From assembly GCF_005116465.1 (NCBI RefSeq), contig NZ_SWBM01000003.1, forward strand, positions 186,001 to 250,000: a DNA stretch of 64,000 bases, given 5' to 3'. The position numbers and the translations under genes were made by a program. Positions 24,499-33,941 of this stretch are shown in pieces. Under the pieces are notes generated by a model, which was given only the letters and a program-made list of their open reading frames with translations, was not told the origin of the DNA and ran no database searches. Each line of letters opens with the position of its first letter. Position 1 is the stretch's first letter. This stretch comes from Robertmurraya kyonggiensis (GTDB lineage: Bacteria; Bacillota; Bacilli; Bacillales; Cytobacillaceae).

Positions 24499-25743
24499 TT
24501 ACTGACCTCCTTCGGTTTTGGCAAACGCACCTGCGTCAGCCAGTTTTGTCATATTTCCGTTAACCAGATATAAATCGCCACCTTCCTCAGCTGGTATTCT
24601 GTTCATGTCCTCCAGTTCACGGATATCGTTGGCTGACATCCAGCCATTTTGACGACCTGTAGCGTAGCCATTCATACGACTTTGGTAATCACCACGAAGC
24701 AGACCGTCCAAATTGAACTTGATAAACAGTGAAGTTTTCTCAGAAGGCAAAATAAGCGATTGCTGGAGACTTTGTTCCCATCGCACCACCCACGGATCAA
24801 GGGTGTATTTTACAAACTCCAAAGACTGCTGTTCAATATTGGAGAAACTGGATTTCTCTAAATCTCCCACCATATGGGGCGGCACACGGAAAATTCTCGC
24901 AATCTCATTAATTTGAAACTTCCGTGTTTCTAGAAATTGAGCCTGTTCTGGAGGGATGCCGATGGCTTGAAACTTCATCCCCTCTTCCAACACAGCAATT
25001 TTGTGAGCATTGCCTGTGCCTTGGTAGGCACTATTCCAACTATCCTTGACCCTCTGTATATCTTTGATTACTCCTGGGTGTTCCAGCACACCTCCGGGAT
25101 TAGCACCATTGGCAAAGAATGCCGCACCGTACTCTTCAGTAGCAAGTGACATACCGATTGCATTTTTCGCCATAGCGATCGGGCTATAGCCAATGAGTCC
25201 ATCAAAACCTAAGCCAGGTATGTGTAGAACTTCATCTTTACGGAGTGTGACATAGCCACCTTTTGGGTTTAGGCCACTTTCATCAGTATCACGATAGTAG
25301 GTATAGACCAGCTCTCCGTTTGTTGCTCGACTAACTTCCATCTTGTTAGGAAGTAGGGGATAAAGTGCAACTGCCTGCCCACGACCGTTTCTGACCACCT
25401 GTGCATAGGCATTTCCCCAAAGTAAAAGATGACTCATCAGTGTTTCTCGAAACACGAATGAAGTCATCTCTGGATTTGGTTCATCATGAAGAAGGTAATA
25501 CAGCGGGTGGAAAGGAATCCTTTCTTTACCTCCATCAGAACGATATCTATATACATGAAGTGGCAGTCCGGCAATCGCTTCAGCTAATATCCTTACGCAG
25601 GCATACACTGCTGTTGCCTGCATTGCAGTACGTTCATTAACCATTTTGCCAGATGACGTACCGCCAAACAGGAAGGAGAACGCACTACCCACACGATTTT
25701 GCGGTTTGTCTCTTGAACGAAACAGTCCTTTTATTAGATTCAT
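24499..25743 (-). CDS. phage portal protein
   Basis: This 414-residue protein belongs to the HK97/SPP1-like portal family. MVNERTAMQATAVYACVRIL, AEAIAGLPLHVYRY and HPLYYLLHDEPNPEMTSFVF at the N-terminus, and PPHMVGDLEKSSFSNIEQQS near residue 300, are family hallmarks. It forms the dodecameric DNA channel at the capsid vertex and docks the terminase. The ATG at 25743 follows GGAGGTGATGCCT; three further in-frame codons upstream lack a site. Confidence 0.95.
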   Translation of the reverse strand: MNLIKGLFRSRDKPQNRVGSAFSFLFGGTSSGKMVNERTAMQATAVYACVRILAEAIAGLPLHVYRYRSDGGKERIPFHPLYYLLHDEPNPEMTSFVFRETLMSHLLLWGNAYAQVVRNGRGQAVALYPLLPNKMEVSRATNGELVYTYYRDTDESGLNPKGGYVTLRKDEVLHIPGLGFDGLIGYSPIAMAKNAIGMSLATEEYGAAFFANGANPGGVLEHPGVIKDIQRVKDSWNSAYQGTGNAHKIAVLEEGMKFQAIGIPPEQAQFLETRKFQINEIARIFRVPPHMVGDLEKSSFSNIEQQSLEFVKYTLDPWVVRWEQSLQQSLILPSEKTSLFIKFNLDGLLRGDYQSRMNGYATGRQNGWMSANDIRELEDMNRIPAEEGGDLYLVNGNMTKLADAGAFAKTEGGQ

Positions 25744-25786
25744 AGGCATCACCTCCGAATATAAACATTGTGCTAACCATTAAGGT

Positions 25787-27391
25787 TTAAAAGACAATCA
25801 AACCTCGCTCGTCATATACCGAATCTCCACTATTACCTGAGCCACAACGAATAGCACGATCAAGTGCCATGATAGTTGCCACCGCGCCATCTATTTTTTC
25901 TGTACTTTTTACTTTATCCGGCTTCACGTTGCCCGCCGGATCAGTTTTTATAAAGATGTTGTCCATCATCCAACGAAGTACTGGATGCCCACCGTGCGCT
26001 ATTCTTTCTTCTAATGTCAATTTCATCAGTTCTTTGGTTGGTGGTGACATATCTTTAAAGCCTTGACCGAAAGGAACGACAGTAAAGCCTAATCCTTCAA
26101 GGTTCTGAACCATTTGAACAGCTCCCCAACGGTCAAAAGCAATTTCTCGAATGTTATACTTTTCTCCAAGTTCCTCAATAAACCGCTCAATGTAGCCGTA
26201 ATGTACTACATTGCCTTCTGTAGTTAGAATATACCCTTGCTTCTCCCAAAGATCGTATTGCACATGGTCTCTTCGGACTCGGAGGTCAATGTTGTCCTCT
26301 GGCATCCAAAAATACGGAAGAACAACGTATTTATCTGTTTCATCCTCCGGTGGAAACACCAACACAAAGGCTGTAATGTCTGTTGTAGAAGATAGGTCAA
26401 GACCTCCATAACATACCCGCCCTTCAAGACTTTCTGGAATAACTGGAAATGCACAGGCATCCCATTTTGCCATTGGCATCCAACGGACAGACTGTTTAAC
26501 CCATTGATTCAAGCGCAATTGCCGGAAGCTATTTTCCTCAGCTGGGTTCTGCTTTGCACTTTCACAAGCAGCCCTTACCTTGTCAATCCCCACCGTAATT
26601 CCCAAGCTTGGATTTGCTTTCTTCCACACTTTTGGATCTGTCCAATCATCCTCTTCTTTGGCACCATAGATTACGGGATAAAAGGTAGGATCGTATTTTC
26701 TGCCCTCAATAATATCAACCGCTTTTTGGTGTGTTTCGTAGCAGATACTCTGAGTATCCGTCCCCGCAGTGGTGATAAGAAAATACAGCGGTTGGGTCCT
26801 TGCATCCCCAGATCCTTTGGTCATAACATCAAATAGTTTCCGAGTTGGCTGAGTATGAAGTTCATCAAAAACAACACCATGTATATTGAAGCCGTGTTTG
26901 GAGTAGGCTTCAGCCGACAATACCTGATAGAAGCTGTTGGTCGGCAGGTACACCAATCGCTTAGTTGAAGCAAGCAACTTTACTCGTTTATTCAGCGCTG
27001 GACACATCCGCACCATATCGGCTGCTACTTCAAATACAATTGATGCCTGCTGGCGGTCAGCGGCACAACCGTACACCTCTGCCCGTTCTTCACCATCACC
27101 GCAAGTGAGGAGAAGCGCAATTGCTGCGGCAAGCTCGCTTTTTCCCATCTTTTTAGGTATCTCTACATAAGCAGTGTTAAACTGCCGATATCCATCTGGC
27201 TTTAAAATTCCGAATAAATCACGGATTATTTGCTCCTGCCAATCGATAAGTTCAAAAGGCTTACCTGCCCATAAACCTTTCGTATGGGAGAGTGCTTCGA
27301 TAAAAGCTACAGCGTAATCAGCAGCATCCTCATCGTAATATGAACCATCAGCTATAAAGGCGGTCGGCTTATATTTCTTCAGTTTCCGCAT
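25787..27391 (-). CDS. terL: phage terminase large subunit
   Basis: The 534-residue motor packages DNA into the prohead. The ATPase domain has LLTCGDGEERAEVYGCAADR near residue 95 after a Walker-A-like KKMGKSELAAA, a Walker B FDELHTQ (GVVFDELHTQPTRKLFDVMT) and a coupling TAGTD segment. The nuclease domain starts around CYGGLDLSSTTDITAFVLVF (first metal Asp) with a later AFDRWGAVQ. The ATG at 27391 (RKLKKYKPT) follows GGGGCGG; 15 further codons upstream are open but less likely. It is separated from the small subunit by 5.9 kb of methylation genes. Confidence 0.95.
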   Translation of the reverse strand: MRKLKKYKPTAFIADGSYYDEDAADYAVAFIEALSHTKGLWAGKPFELIDWQEQIIRDLFGILKPDGYRQFNTAYVEIPKKMGKSELAAAIALLLTCGDGEERAEVYGCAADRQQASIVFEVAADMVRMCPALNKRVKLLASTKRLVYLPTNSFYQVLSAEAYSKHGFNIHGVVFDELHTQPTRKLFDVMTKGSGDARTQPLYFLITTAGTDTQSICYETHQKAVDIIEGRKYDPTFYPVIYGAKEEDDWTDPKVWKKANPSLGITVGIDKVRAACESAKQNPAEENSFRQLRLNQWVKQSVRWMPMAKWDACAFPVIPESLEGRVCYGGLDLSSTTDITAFVLVFPPEDETDKYVVLPYFWMPEDNIDLRVRRDHVQYDLWEKQGYILTTEGNVVHYGYIERFIEELGEKYNIREIAFDRWGAVQMVQNLEGLGFTVVPFGQGFKDMSPPTKELMKLTLEERIAHGGHPVLRWMMDNIFIKTDPAGNVKPDKVKSTEKIDGAVATIMALDRAIRCGSGNSGDSVYDERGLIVF

Positions 27392-27479
27392 AAACACCGC
27401 CCCTTTATGAAAAAGGACAAAAGAAAAGAGCCTCAATCCTATAGATGAAGCCCTACTTCTTATCCTAGTTTAATTTTAT

Positions 27480-27668
27480 TTACTTATTTTCATCCACTTC
27501 CCCCGTCAGTATGAAATGAGCATATTCCGTTTTATGGTCTATTATATAAACTACCAATTCATAAAACCCTCGTTCATTTGCTTCATACTGGACTCGATTT
27601 GCATCAAACATATTTGTGACTCCACTTTCTCGGATGGAAAGGATTTGTTCTTTGATTATCTCATTCAT
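27480..27668 (-). CDS. DUF5049 family small protein
   Basis: The 62-residue protein reads NEIIKEQILSIRESGVTNMF, DANRVQYEANERGFYELVVY and DHKTEYAHFILTGE, a good match to what I know of DUF5049, a short phage-borne family of unknown function usually found near terminase and DUF4314 genes. An AGGTAATAA site precedes the ATG. It lies just after the DUF4314 gene on the strand. Confidence 0.8.
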   Translation of the reverse strand: MNEIIKEQILSIRESGVTNMFDANRVQYEANERGFYELVVYIIDHKTEYAHFILTGEVDENK

Positions 27669-27691
27669 TTATTACCTCCCCCGATTCATGT

Positions 27692-27919
27692 TTACTCTTC
27701 GATTCTCTTGCATAAATCCTCACCAAAGGCTACTCCAAGGGAACCACCCGAATCCCAACTGACATGAATCGTTCCTATGTCATCAACACTAGTAACCGTA
27801 CCTTTAGATCCAGGCTGAAGTTTAGTATAAGGGTCGTTCATTTTAAGTAGCATCACACGTGTTCCTGGAGTGTAATAGCTTCTAAGTTGCTTTAGCATTT
27901 CAGGGTGAATGATATTCAT
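27692..27919 (-). CDS. DUF4314 family small protein
   Basis: The 75-residue protein has the DUF4314 core: SYYTPGTRVMLLKMNDPYTK, LQPGSKGTVTSVDDIGTIHV and SWDSGGSLGVAFGEDLC. It looks like a small SH3-like barrel. The family is frequent in Firmicute prophages and conjugative elements, with no known role. It overlaps the upstream gene by four bases. Confidence 0.85.
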   Translation of the reverse strand: MNIIHPEMLKQLRSYYTPGTRVMLLKMNDPYTKLQPGSKGTVTSVDDIGTIHVSWDSGGSLGVAFGEDLCKRIEE

Positions 27920-28608
27920 TGTTCACTCACCTCCTGCTTGAACGTTCCGCTTTTGAAAGCGGAGCTACCTGAAAGCTTCGAGAGGAGAATCTTTCGTCCC
28001 ATCTTATATTCTGGTCCGATAAAGCCGAGCCTTAGCAGGAAGCAACGGAAAGCGTACTTTTCATTCTCTACTGATTTCTCGGTGGAATTGACACGGGTCT
28101 GTTTTTTCGCCATTTCGCAAAGTGCCGTGACAAAATGGGTGTATGCCTTAACCTCCTCTGAGGCGCACTTACCTTGAAACCAAGGGAAGGTGACATATTC
28201 CTCATCTTCAATGATGGGAATGGAGTCCGTATCAAGTGCTTTCTTTATAAGAGTAGCTTTACTTTCTACTAATCCTTTTAGGTTCTCGATTGCCGTGTCG
28301 GTAAAATCCGCCCGTGGCATTTGAATTATCAGATTGATAGATTCTTCCCTTTCATTTACTTCTGCTTTCGGAAGTGGTGTGTCAAATTCTTCTGAAATTG
28401 CTTTGAGATCGTGAAATCTCAATAGATCATCGACCAGTTCCTTATTGTCTGGTCCACTTAGAACTCCGTTTTTGTTAACATTGTAGTCTGCCACCTCATA
28501 TGCAAATGTAGGTGCTCCGAGATATTTTACAGGGGCATTTAGTTCTTGGCTGATTGCGTTAACCAGTGCTTTTCTTTTTGGTCCTGTAACATTATAGTTA
28601 ATCTGCAT
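27916..28608 (-). CDS. prophage protein of the 'virulence-related' annotation group
   Basis: The protein is 230 residues from the ATG at 28608 (the earlier ATG sits too close to the AAAGGCGG site). It begins MQINYNVTGPKRKALVNAIS and QELNAPVKYLGAPTFAYEVA, a start I associate with proteins labelled virulence-related in Clostridia and Bacilli prophages. The C-terminal part is basic and helical (YAFRCFLLRLGFIGPEYKMG, RKILLSKLSGSSAFKSG). No enzymatic motif is evident. It sits between the C5 methyltransferase and DUF4314 genes. Confidence 0.7.
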   Translation of the reverse strand: MQINYNVTGPKRKALVNAISQELNAPVKYLGAPTFAYEVADYNVNKNGVLSGPDNKELVDDLLRFHDLKAISEEFDTPLPKAEVNEREESINLIIQMPRADFTDTAIENLKGLVESKATLIKKALDTDSIPIIEDEEYVTFPWFQGKCASEEVKAYTHFVTALCEMAKKQTRVNSTEKSVENEKYAFRCFLLRLGFIGPEYKMGRKILLSKLSGSSAFKSGTFKQEVSEQ

Positions 28609-28708
28609 TTTCATACCGCCTTTCTACTTTCGGTACGTACATATATCACTCTAAAAGCTGTTATTATCAAGTCATTTAGAGCATCTTTCTGTAGAAAATA
28701 GGACTCCA

Positions 28709-30868
28709 TTAATCGGCGGTATTTTGTGTAGATAACACAATGCCAGTCAGCACAAAACAAACGCATGGAAGTGCTACACCATTACCCCACATTTTGTATT
28801 CAGCTGAATCAGAATGAGGATTGTTAAGCCATTTTATAATCTGATTTCTTGTTTTTGGCTTTTTACTTTTACCTATAATTTTGCGGTGGGTTTCCCAAAC
28901 CTCCGTCCAGAATGAAATTTCATCTTCTGTAGGATTTTCCGTACCAAGGTCATCACACCAATCATCGGGGAAGCCTTGCAATCTTGCACATTCCGTTGGT
29001 GTAAGCCTTCGAACAATATAGTCCGGTTCAACCAATCCATTTTGATAGCCTGGATTGGTGCCATTGATAATCGTATTTGATGTACCGTCCTGTCTGTAGC
29101 ATTGACTTTCAGCTTTCATCTGAGGATAAAATGATGCTGGTTGTGCCACTGCTCCAGGACCTTTTGCTGTAAGCGTAGGTTGCTGTTCTTCATCTATAGT
29201 CGGTTTATAAAGAGCGTTCTGTCCTTGATTAAAAGCCGCCCGATCAATACCGTAAGAAGGCTGAGTCACAACAGGAGCATCCTTATAATCTCTCGACAAT
29301 AGAGTAGGTGCTTTATCTTCTTCAACCTGTGCATAGGCTCCGGTAGTCATGGCATAGGCAACAGCATGACGATCAGCGGTATTAAGCGTAAAAGAAACAT
29401 CTTCATCTATACCGCTTCCTTGGGGACCGTTTTTATCCTCTCTACCAATCATCGAGCCTTGCAGAGCAACTACTGCAATACCACCTTGATTACACCCCGG
29501 ATTTCCTCCATTGGCATCAATAGTTCTAGAAGTATCCGCTTCATATATACCGCTATGTGGATTGCTTGACTGCATGGAATTGCTTTTATCAGAACATATG
29601 CCATATGCGGTAGGCACAAAAACGGTTTGATCATTATTGCATCCAAGAGTTGCAGACTTATCATCTTGTATCAATGCACCCTTACCACCGCCTTCACAGC
29701 CAGAGCGGATTTTTAACGTTTTAGGAGTGTTCATAATAAGGGGTACATTCCCGCCACCAGTTCCCATCCGAGAGGTTAGCGTCTGTATTTTATTATCCTC
29801 CGAGAGTTTCACACGGCTATCGGTTGGATGGTTTTCTATTACAACAGCTGTTTGATTATCTCCCATGTTTGCACGAAGTGATCCACTTAAGTTTTCGTCA
29901 GTATGGCCACCAACTCGAGAAGCAGCACCCGGTTCAAAGGACATGACTGCACCTGGGACAACACCTGTTCTAAGTGTAGGGGAACGTTCTTCCTCATATC
30001 CTACACTTCTGCTCTTGGCACTGTGTTCAGTACAAAATCCGCTTGACTGCATTACGCAAGGCTGATGTCCATGTTCCTCTGCTCGAAGTGTTGCTGTAAT
30101 ATCCTTCGAAACAGACATCACTCTTCCGCCTTGGTCATTTAGGCAAATTATGCTATCGCCTGTTTTTCCAGAGCGGTTTTTAGCATTTCCGGCAGTTCTT
30201 TGCCACGGGCTGCCGCTCGGCGTAAAATCCCTTGACAAGCCTTCGGACTCAAATAGTATTTCTCCGGCACATCCGTCTGCAAAATCTGCGACAAGGTAGA
30301 TTCTACGACGACGTTGGGGGACTCCGAAATATTGCGCATCGATAGTTCGGTAAGCCACGCTCCATCCGTCTCCCATATAGATGTCAGCGTATGGCCATCG
30401 TCCTTTTTCAGGTAAAGGCACCGAGGTATTCGGTTCTTTGACACTGATGACCGTTTCGAGGACTGCTTTGAAGTCTTCTCCTTTATTCGACGAGAATGCA
30501 CCGGGGACATTTTCCCAGACTGCGTACCTTGGATATTGTCCATTGGTCTTACACCTCATTTCCTTAATAATTCGGATTGCTTCATAAAAAAGGACGGATT
30601 GCTCTCCGTCCAAACCAGCTCTTTTACCCGCCACACTCATATCCGTGCATGGAGAACCGAAGGTTATGATATCTACAGGCGGAAGCTCCGCACCATTTAA
30701 TTTGTTTATATCTCCATAATGCTTCATCTGTGGGATGCGTTTAGTCGTAACCCTTATAGGAAACGGTTCAATTTCAGAAGCCCATAACGGCTCAATGCCA
30801 CAAAGCAAAGCACCTAGAGGAAAACCACCACTGCCATCAAAGAGGGAACCGAGTGTCAATTTACTCAT
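28709..30868 (-). CDS. phage DNA cytosine-5 methyltransferase with repeated target-recognition-like insert
   Basis: At 719 residues it is about twice the usual length. Motif I (LTLGSLFDGSGGFPLGALLC), motif IV (FGSPCTDMSVAGKRAGLDG, catalytic Cys), motif VI (WENVPGAFSS), motif VIII (DAQYFGVPQRRRRIYLVADF) and the C-terminal motifs IX-X (RRLTPTECARLQGFPDDW, YKMWGNGVALPCVCF) are all present. Between VIII and IX, about residues 225-625, lie roughly ten short units, each with an S/P-x-T-L/I core then a Val-Val-type strand (SPTLRTGVVPGAV, FTLNTADRHAVAYA, PTLLSRDYKDAPVV). Phage multispecific enzymes carry several TL-containing recognition modules, so this one may modify several sites. It is probably active with the MetK encoded nearby. 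Confidence 0.9.
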   Translation of the reverse strand: MSKLTLGSLFDGSGGFPLGALLCGIEPLWASEIEPFPIRVTTKRIPQMKHYGDINKLNGAELPPVDIITFGSPCTDMSVAGKRAGLDGEQSVLFYEAIRIIKEMRCKTNGQYPRYAVWENVPGAFSSNKGEDFKAVLETVISVKEPNTSVPLPEKGRWPYADIYMGDGWSVAYRTIDAQYFGVPQRRRRIYLVADFADGCAGEILFESEGLSRDFTPSGSPWQRTAGNAKNRSGKTGDSIICLNDQGGRVMSVSKDITATLRAEEHGHQPCVMQSSGFCTEHSAKSRSVGYEEERSPTLRTGVVPGAVMSFEPGAASRVGGHTDENLSGSLRANMGDNQTAVVIENHPTDSRVKLSEDNKIQTLTSRMGTGGGNVPLIMNTPKTLKIRSGCEGGGKGALIQDDKSATLGCNNDQTVFVPTAYGICSDKSNSMQSSNPHSGIYEADTSRTIDANGGNPGCNQGGIAVVALQGSMIGREDKNGPQGSGIDEDVSFTLNTADRHAVAYAMTTGAYAQVEEDKAPTLLSRDYKDAPVVTQPSYGIDRAAFNQGQNALYKPTIDEEQQPTLTAKGPGAVAQPASFYPQMKAESQCYRQDGTSNTIINGTNPGYQNGLVEPDYIVRRLTPTECARLQGFPDDWCDDLGTENPTEDEISFWTEVWETHRKIIGKSKKPKTRNQIIKWLNNPHSDSAEYKMWGNGVALPCVCFVLTGIVLSTQNTAD

Positions 30869-32102
30869 CTGCATTCACCTCCGGCAGGTCACCATATCTG
30901 AATTTCGAACCATCTCTTAAAAGAAACACACCATCCGAGTTTCCGACTTGCTCAATATACCTTTTCACAATGACATCACAGTACTTTTCATCTAGTTCAA
31001 TGGTGTAGCAAATTCTATCGGTCTGCTCACAAGCAATCAGTGTACTTCCTGAACCACCAAAGGGATCAAGCACGATACAGTTACTAAGGCTCGAATTCAT
31101 AATGGGGTATGCTACAAGTGCCAATGGTTTCATGGTTGGATGGTCGCCATTTTTCTTTGGTTTCTCAAACTCCCAGATGGTGGTCTGCTTGCGGTCTGAA
31201 TACCAGAGATGCTTGCCTTTCTTTTTCCATCCAAAAAGTACTGGTTCATGTTGCCATTGATAAGGGGATCGGCCGAGAACAAGGGACTGTTTCTTCCAAA
31301 TACAAGTACCGGAAAGATAAAATCCTGCATCGGAGAACGCTCTTCTAAAATTGAGTCCTTCCGTATCGGCATGAAATACATAAATAGAAGCGTCCTTTGC
31401 CATCGCTGCTTCAGTATTTTGAAATGCTGCAAGCAGGAAATCATAGAACGCTTCATTACCCATATTGTCATTTTTTATTTTTCCAGCAGAACCTTCATAG
31501 TTGACGTTATATGGAGGGTCTGTAACTACTAGATTGGCAGCTTTCCCATCCATCAAGACATCAAAGGTGTCTTTCCTTGTACTGTCTCCGCAGACCAATC
31601 GATGCTGTCCAAGTATCCAAACATCCCCTAAATGTGAAATAGCGGGCTTTTTCAGCTCGCTATCTACATCGAAATCATCTTCTTTTATATTATCCTTAAG
31701 GGAATCCTTAAAAAGATCATCCAATTCTCCTGGGTCAAAACCTGTTAGAGATACATCAAAGTCAGAAGCATTTAAGTCTGTGATAAGTTGCGCCAATTTA
31801 TCTTTATCCCAATCACCACTTATTTTATTTAGTGCAATGTTCAGGGCCTTTTCCTTTTGCTCATCCATTTCAACTACTACGCATTCTATTTCATCCATGC
31901 CCATACTCAGCAGGACTTTCAAGCGTTGATGACCTCCGATAACTCTGCCTGTGGTCTTATTCCATATAACGGGTTCTACATACCCAAACTCTTCAAGGGA
32001 ACGCTTAAGTTTCTCGTACTCTGGATCACCTGGTTTTAAATCCTTCCTTGGGTTATAGTCAGCGGGGATGAGTTGTTTCGTTTTAATCTTTTCAATCAAC
32101 AT
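30861..32102 (-). CDS. ParB-like domain fused to N6A/N4C DNA methyltransferase
   Basis: The protein is 413 residues from the ATG at 32102 (GGCGGTGG site). Residues 1-95 form a ParB/Srx-like domain (IPADYNPRKDL, VIWNKTTGRVIGGHQRLKVL). The rest is a beta-class methyltransferase with catalytic VVTDPPYNVNYEGSAGKI near residue 200 and the SAM-binding VLDPFGGSGSTLIACEQTDR near 360. This fusion is common in phage terminase regions and likely methylates phage DNA against host restriction. It overlaps metK upstream by 11 bases and the C5 methyltransferase downstream by 8. Confidence 0.93.
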   Translation of the reverse strand: MLIEKIKTKQLIPADYNPRKDLKPGDPEYEKLKRSLEEFGYVEPVIWNKTTGRVIGGHQRLKVLLSMGMDEIECVVVEMDEQKEKALNIALNKISGDWDKDKLAQLITDLNASDFDVSLTGFDPGELDDLFKDSLKDNIKEDDFDVDSELKKPAISHLGDVWILGQHRLVCGDSTRKDTFDVLMDGKAANLVVTDPPYNVNYEGSAGKIKNDNMGNEAFYDFLLAAFQNTEAAMAKDASIYVFHADTEGLNFRRAFSDAGFYLSGTCIWKKQSLVLGRSPYQWQHEPVLFGWKKKGKHLWYSDRKQTTIWEFEKPKKNGDHPTMKPLALVAYPIMNSSLSNCIVLDPFGGSGSTLIACEQTDRICYTIELDEKYCDVIVKRYIEQVGNSDGVFLLRDGSKFRYGDLPEVNADE

Positions 32103-33258
32103 ACTTTTCCACCGCCTTTCTAAACTCACTGTATTTATTTACATCCTCCCATGGGAACAGACAGCTATTAAAGTGACCATAAACCGCTGTATCAGAATAA
32201 ATCACATTTCTTAGACGCAGTTTTTCAATGATGGCCGCAGGTCTTAAGTTAAAAGTCTCCTGAGCAGCCAGAGTTAATATTTCATCAGAAACAGTTCCAG
32301 TGCCAAGGGTATTTACAGTAAAGGCTACAGGATTTGCCTTACCAATAGCATAGGAAATACTCACTTCACATTTCTTGGCATAACCACACCAAACGATATG
32401 TTTAGCAATATACCGAGCCATGTAAGCACCGCTTCGGTCAACTTTGGTTGGGTCTTTGCCACAAAGAGCACCACCCCCATGGGATGCAAGCCCTCCATAG
32501 GTATCGACCATGATTTTTCTTCCAGTCAAACCCGTATCGGCAGCGGGACCACCAAGAACAAACTGCCCCGACGGATTGATGAGAAGTTCGGTTTCATCAT
32601 CAAAAGGGAAGTCCTCAAAGCACTGCCATAAGACGTTGTTAAGGATATCCGCCTTAAGTTCGTCCTGTGTTTTATTCTTATCATGCTGTACCGAAATCAC
32701 AATCGTCTTTATTCTTACTGGAGTGTCATCCTCATACTCCACAGTTACCTGTGCTTTACCATCAGGAAGAATCCCTTTTATCAGTTTTCCTTTGCGACAA
32801 TCATCCAGTCTCTTTACGATTCTGTGGGAAAGTACAAGGGGCAGGGGAAGCATTTCTCTTGTTTCCTTTGTAGCATAGCCATACATAGTTCCCTGGTCTC
32901 CAGCACCGATGGAACCGTACTGTTCGTTTATCCCATTTCGTGCTTCCAGTGCGGTGTTCACACCAGCCGCAATATCTACACTTTGATTATGTACATATAC
33001 ATAAATCAAAAATTTTAGAGGATTGTATCCCACATCCTTTAGTACAGTTTTTACAATGTCTCTAATATTCACTTTCTCGCTGCAGGAGATCTCGCCCGCC
33101 ACGATAATTTTTCCCTTGGTTGCCATTACCTCACAAGCGACACGTGATGCCTTATCTTTACGTAGGCATGCTTCCAAAATGCTATCTGCAATAATGTCGC
33201 ATAGTTTATCAGGATGTCCAGCACATACACTTTCTGCTGTTAAATATCTCTTACTCAT
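32092..33258 (-). CDS. metK: phage-encoded S-adenosylmethionine synthetase
   Basis: The enzyme is 388 residues from the ATG at 33258 (AGGAGA site) and makes SAM from methionine and ATP. It has the whole family layout: SVCAGHPDKLCDIIADSILE, YGSIGAGDQGTMYGYATKET, GRKIMVDTYGGLASHGGGAL and GKDPTKVDRSGAYMARYIAK. All catalytic landmarks appear intact. Being wedged between the small terminase subunit and two DNA methyltransferases, it probably supplies SAM for phage DNA methylation during lytic growth. The chromosome presumably has its own copy. Confidence 0.95.
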   Translation of the reverse strand: MSKRYLTAESVCAGHPDKLCDIIADSILEACLRKDKASRVACEVMATKGKIIVAGEISCSEKVNIRDIVKTVLKDVGYNPLKFLIYVYVHNQSVDIAAGVNTALEARNGINEQYGSIGAGDQGTMYGYATKETREMLPLPLVLSHRIVKRLDDCRKGKLIKGILPDGKAQVTVEYEDDTPVRIKTIVISVQHDKNKTQDELKADILNNVLWQCFEDFPFDDETELLINPSGQFVLGGPAADTGLTGRKIMVDTYGGLASHGGGALCGKDPTKVDRSGAYMARYIAKHIVWCGYAKKCEVSISYAIGKANPVAFTVNTLGTGTVSDEILTLAAQETFNLRPAAIIEKLRLRNVIYSDTAVYGHFNSCLFPWEDVNKYSEFRKAVEKYVD

Positions 33259-33278
33259 TACATCATATCTCCTCATCT

Positions 33279-33830
33279 TTATTTTCCTCTGCGGGCAGAT
33301 AGCAATCGCTCCATCACATCGTCCTGTGGGTTTAAACCAGAGTACTCTGTAGCACAGTTCTCCCTAACGATTTGATATATCTCCATCCATAGCCTGTTTG
33401 TCTGACTCATAAAGCTCTGGCTCATCGCTACATAAGGACTTTGAATTGCATTGCCGGTAGTTGGATGCTTGGCTAGAAAACCAAACTCAGTTACCGCTTC
33501 CTCACACTGTATCCATCTGGCCGCACTCATGGCATACCGTTCTAGAAGCTGTGGAAGTACCAAATGGGCACATTCTCGCTCCTCAAGCCACTTCCATGTA
33601 ATTTCATAGATTTCACTCGCTTCTAAGGTTTTCCCATCCTTTTGCACTGCGGAGAGCATGGCCCTTGGTTTTGGCATTTCCTGCCCCTTCAGGTCTGCAG
33701 TATTCTTGAACTCGACTACTTCAAGCTTTCTTTTACCGGGATTTCCCTCTGCAATTTTGTCAGCAAGTGGTTTTTTCTTTTGACCGGAGCCTATACGGGC
33801 ACCGCCTCGATTTGTTCCATCTTTGGCCAT
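33279..33830 (-). CDS. terS: phage terminase small subunit (P27 family)
   Basis: The 183-residue protein starts MAKDGTNRGGARIGSGQKKK and PLADKIAEGNPGKRKLEVVE, a characteristic P27-family basic N-terminus, followed by helical segments (WKWLEERECAHLVLPQLLER, YAMSAARWIQCEEAVTEFGF, AKHPTTGNAIQSPYVAMSQS). It recognises the packaging site and loads the large subunit. An AGGTGAGTGA site precedes the ATG. HNH lies upstream and metK downstream. Confidence 0.92.
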   Translation of the reverse strand: MAKDGTNRGGARIGSGQKKKPLADKIAEGNPGKRKLEVVEFKNTADLKGQEMPKPRAMLSAVQKDGKTLEASEIYEITWKWLEERECAHLVLPQLLERYAMSAARWIQCEEAVTEFGFLAKHPTTGNAIQSPYVAMSQSFMSQTNRLWMEIYQIVRENCATEYSGLNPQDDVMERLLSARRGK

Positions 33831-33941
33831 TCACTCACCTCTTTTCATCGATGGGCCTATTACCCCGTTTGAAACCGCGAATTTTCACGCGTTACCCCAC
33901 GCCCGTTACACAAATGAAAAGCTGTAGAGATTTGACTCCCC

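Noticed and set aside
33840-33935. Possible cos site between HNH and small terminase genes
   Set aside because: The position is right and a short CGCG...CGCG inverted repeat exists, but nothing distinguishes a cos site without virion end data.
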